Origin: a bacterium
Lineage (GTDB): Bacteria; Sumerlaeota; Sumerlaeia; UBA8349
DNA length: 7,886 nucleotides
Reading direction: 5' to 3'
Assembly: GCA_013203855.1 (NCBI GenBank)
Contig: JABMPG010000237.1
Span: 1 to 7,886 of the forward strand
The notes under the pieces are model-generated. The model had not been told where the DNA came from, did no database searches, and was given only the letters and a program-made list of their open reading frames with translations. Each line of letters begins with the position of its first letter. Within the stretch, counting starts at the first letter, position 1. This document shows positions 6,540 through 7,886 of the stretch, piece by piece. The translations under genes were made by a program, and so were the position numbers.

Positions 6540-7886
6540 ATGGATCTCTTCAATAATCAAGACCTCGAAACTCGCGAATCCCCCGGCCTCCCTGGCGCCG
6601 ATGCCCTTTCGGCGGCCCGCCCTCTCGCCGACCGCATGCGCCCCCGCACCCTCGACGAACTCCTCGGGCAGGGCGAGCTCATCGGCAAGGACTCCCTCCT
6701 GCGGCGCATGATCGAGACCGACGAACTGCGCTCTATGATCTTCTGGGGCCCGCCCGGATCGGGCAAGACCACCCTCGCCCACATTATTGCTCGGCTCACC
6801 CAGGCCCATTTCCTCGCCCTCAGCGCCGTCACCTCCGGGATTGCCGACATCAAACGCGTGATCGCCCAAGCCCGCGAGATTAACCACCGCCGCAACCAGA
6901 AGGTCATCTTCTTCATCGACGAAATCCATCGCTTCAATCGCATCCAACAGGACGCTCTCCTGCCCCACGTGGAAGCCGGCGTCGTCGTCCTCATCGGCGC
7001 AACGACCGAAAACCCCTCCTTCTCGGTCATCTCGCCTCTACTGTCCCGCTGCCGCGTCTTCACTCTCCTGGAACTCGAGGAGCCTCACCTCGTCTGTATC
7101 CTGGAGAGTTCTCTGAGGGACTCCGAGCGCGGTTTCGGGGCGATCAAAGCCGAAGTCGAGGAAGGTGTCCTCCGCCTCATCGCGGCGATGTCCGACGGGG
7201 ATGCGCGACGGGCTCTGAACCTCCTCGAAATGGTCGTCTGCTCGGCGCCGATGGAAAAGGACGGCGGCTACCGGATCACCATCGAACAGGTTAAGGAGAT
7301 TTCCCAGCGCAAGCAGATGATCTACGACGCGACCGGCGAGCAGCACTACAACCTTATCAGCGCCTTCCACAAGAGTCTGCGCGGGTCCGACCCGCAGGCG
7401 GCGGTTTATTGGCTGGTGCGGATGCTCCAGGGGGGTGAAGACCCGCTTTTCATCCTCCGCCGCATGCTGGTCTTCGCCTCTGAGGATATCGGCAACGCCG
7501 ACCCGCAGGCCCTGCTCGTCGTGTCTGCCGCCAAGCAAGCCTTCGAATCCCTCGGCCAGCCCGAAGGTGAAATCCCCATGACCCAGGCCGTCACGTACCT
7601 GGCGACCGCGCCCAAGAGCAACGCCTCCTACATGGCCCTCCAGCGCGCCCGGGAAGAAGTCCAGAAGACTGGCTCTCTCCCCGTGCCGATGGTCATCCGC
7701 AATGCCCCGACCAAGCTGATGAAGGAAATCGGCTACGGCAAGAACTACCAGTACGACCATGACCACGCCGACCACTTTGCCCCGCAGGAGTATCTTCCCG
7801 AAGGCGTTCAGGAGCGCGCGTTTTACCGGCCCGGTGAATTCGGTTTCGAGAAACAGATCGCCAAACGCATGGAATGGTGGGACGAA
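6540..7886 (+). CDS. rarA: RarA (MgsA) replication-associated recombination AAA+ ATPase (last residues outside window)
   Basis: RarA is a clamp-loader-like ATPase acting at stalled replication forks with SSB and the recombination machinery. The 449 residues visible align through nearly the whole family, which is about 440-450 residues in E. coli; only the final few to about 20 residues should be missing. Landmarks: RPRTLDELLGQ (35-44 region), Walker A GPPGSGKTT (70-78), SAVTSGIADIK (95-105), Walker B VIFFIDEIHRFN (122-133), sensor 1 GATTENPSF (153-161), arginine finger LLSRCRVF (167-174), sensor 2 GDARRALNLLE (220-230), then the tetramerisation region with FHKSLRGSDPQAAVYW (276-291), ASEDIGNADPQA (313-324), APKSNASY (357-364) and RNAPTKLMKEIGYG (387-400). 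The ATG at 6540 is preferred, giving the typical MDLF start with GGA nine bases upstream. An in-frame ATG at 6531 adds only Met-Val-Lys and has its GGA directly adjacent. It probably shares a transcript with the propeller gene, 33 bp upstream. Confidence 0.96.
   Translation, partial: MDLFNNQDLETRESPGLPGADALSAARPLADRMRPRTLDELLGQGELIGKDSLLRRMIETDELRSMIFWGPPGSGKTTLAHIIARLTQAHFLALSAVTSGIADIKRVIAQAREINHRRNQKVIFFIDEIHRFNRIQQDALLPHVEAGVVVLIGATTENPSFSVISPLLSRCRVFTLLELEEPHLVCILESSLRDSERGFGAIKAEVEEGVLRLIAAMSDGDARRALNLLEMVVCSAPMEKDGGYRITIEQVKEISQRKQMIYDATGEQHYNLISAFHKSLRGSDPQAAVYWLVRMLQGGEDPLFILRRMLVFASEDIGNADPQALLVVSAAKQAFESLGQPEGEIPMTQAVTYLATAPKSNASYMALQRAREEVQKTGSLPVPMVIRNAPTKLMKEIGYGKNYQYDHDHADHFAPQEYLPEGVQERAFYRPGEFGFEKQIAKRMEWWDE

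Noticed and set aside
4821..6968. 715-codon minus-strand open frame antisense to the propeller gene and rarA
   Set aside because: It crosses two well-supported plus-strand genes and is a product of GC-rich codon bias; its translation shows no coherent domain.

Overview
The window is GC-rich bacterial chromosomal DNA with tightly packed genes. It holds five protein genes: one on the minus strand that runs off the left edge, and four on the plus strand, the last running off the right edge. The gene set is mostly core metabolism and genome maintenance: folate synthesis, t6A tRNA modification, c-di-GMP-type signalling and replication-fork repair. A secreted beta-propeller protein and an anion transporter complete it. 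The exported protein with a cleavable signal and the HD-GYP protein fit an environmental Gram-negative-type bacterium. Nothing in the window fixes the phylum. No rRNA, tRNA, CRISPR array, phage gene or intact insertion sequence was seen.

Layout. (1) 1-1565, minus strand: SulP-family anion permease with the start of a C-terminal STAS domain; its 3' end lies outside the window. The longest open frame over this region is a shadow in another frame. The real protein was found by translating the frame that stays open to the window edge. (2) 1566-1845: a divergent intergenic region with candidate promoters in both directions and several small inverted repeats, one beside a GGGGACAG motif, which look like relics of an intergenic repeat. 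(3) 1846-3030, plus: one open frame that joins a complete FolK (HPPK) domain to a complete TsaE domain. This is the most unusual gene here. (4) 3071-4081: a response-effector-type HD-GYP protein whose HD dyad reads YD. (5) 4215-6506: a large exported protein with an N-terminal jelly-roll-like region and a C-terminal BNR_4/Asp-box propeller, preceded by its own TATAAT box and ribosome binding site. (6) 6540-7886: RarA (MgsA), nearly complete.

How they work together. The four plus-strand genes lie head to tail with gaps of 40, 133 and 33 bp. folK-tsaE and the HD-GYP gene could share a transcript, and so could the propeller gene and rarA. The pairings show no obvious single pathway. The FolK-TsaE fusion puts dihydropterin pyrophosphorylation and the ATPase of t6A synthesis in one polypeptide, which is the best candidate in the window for something not previously described. 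No defence or mobile system was found.
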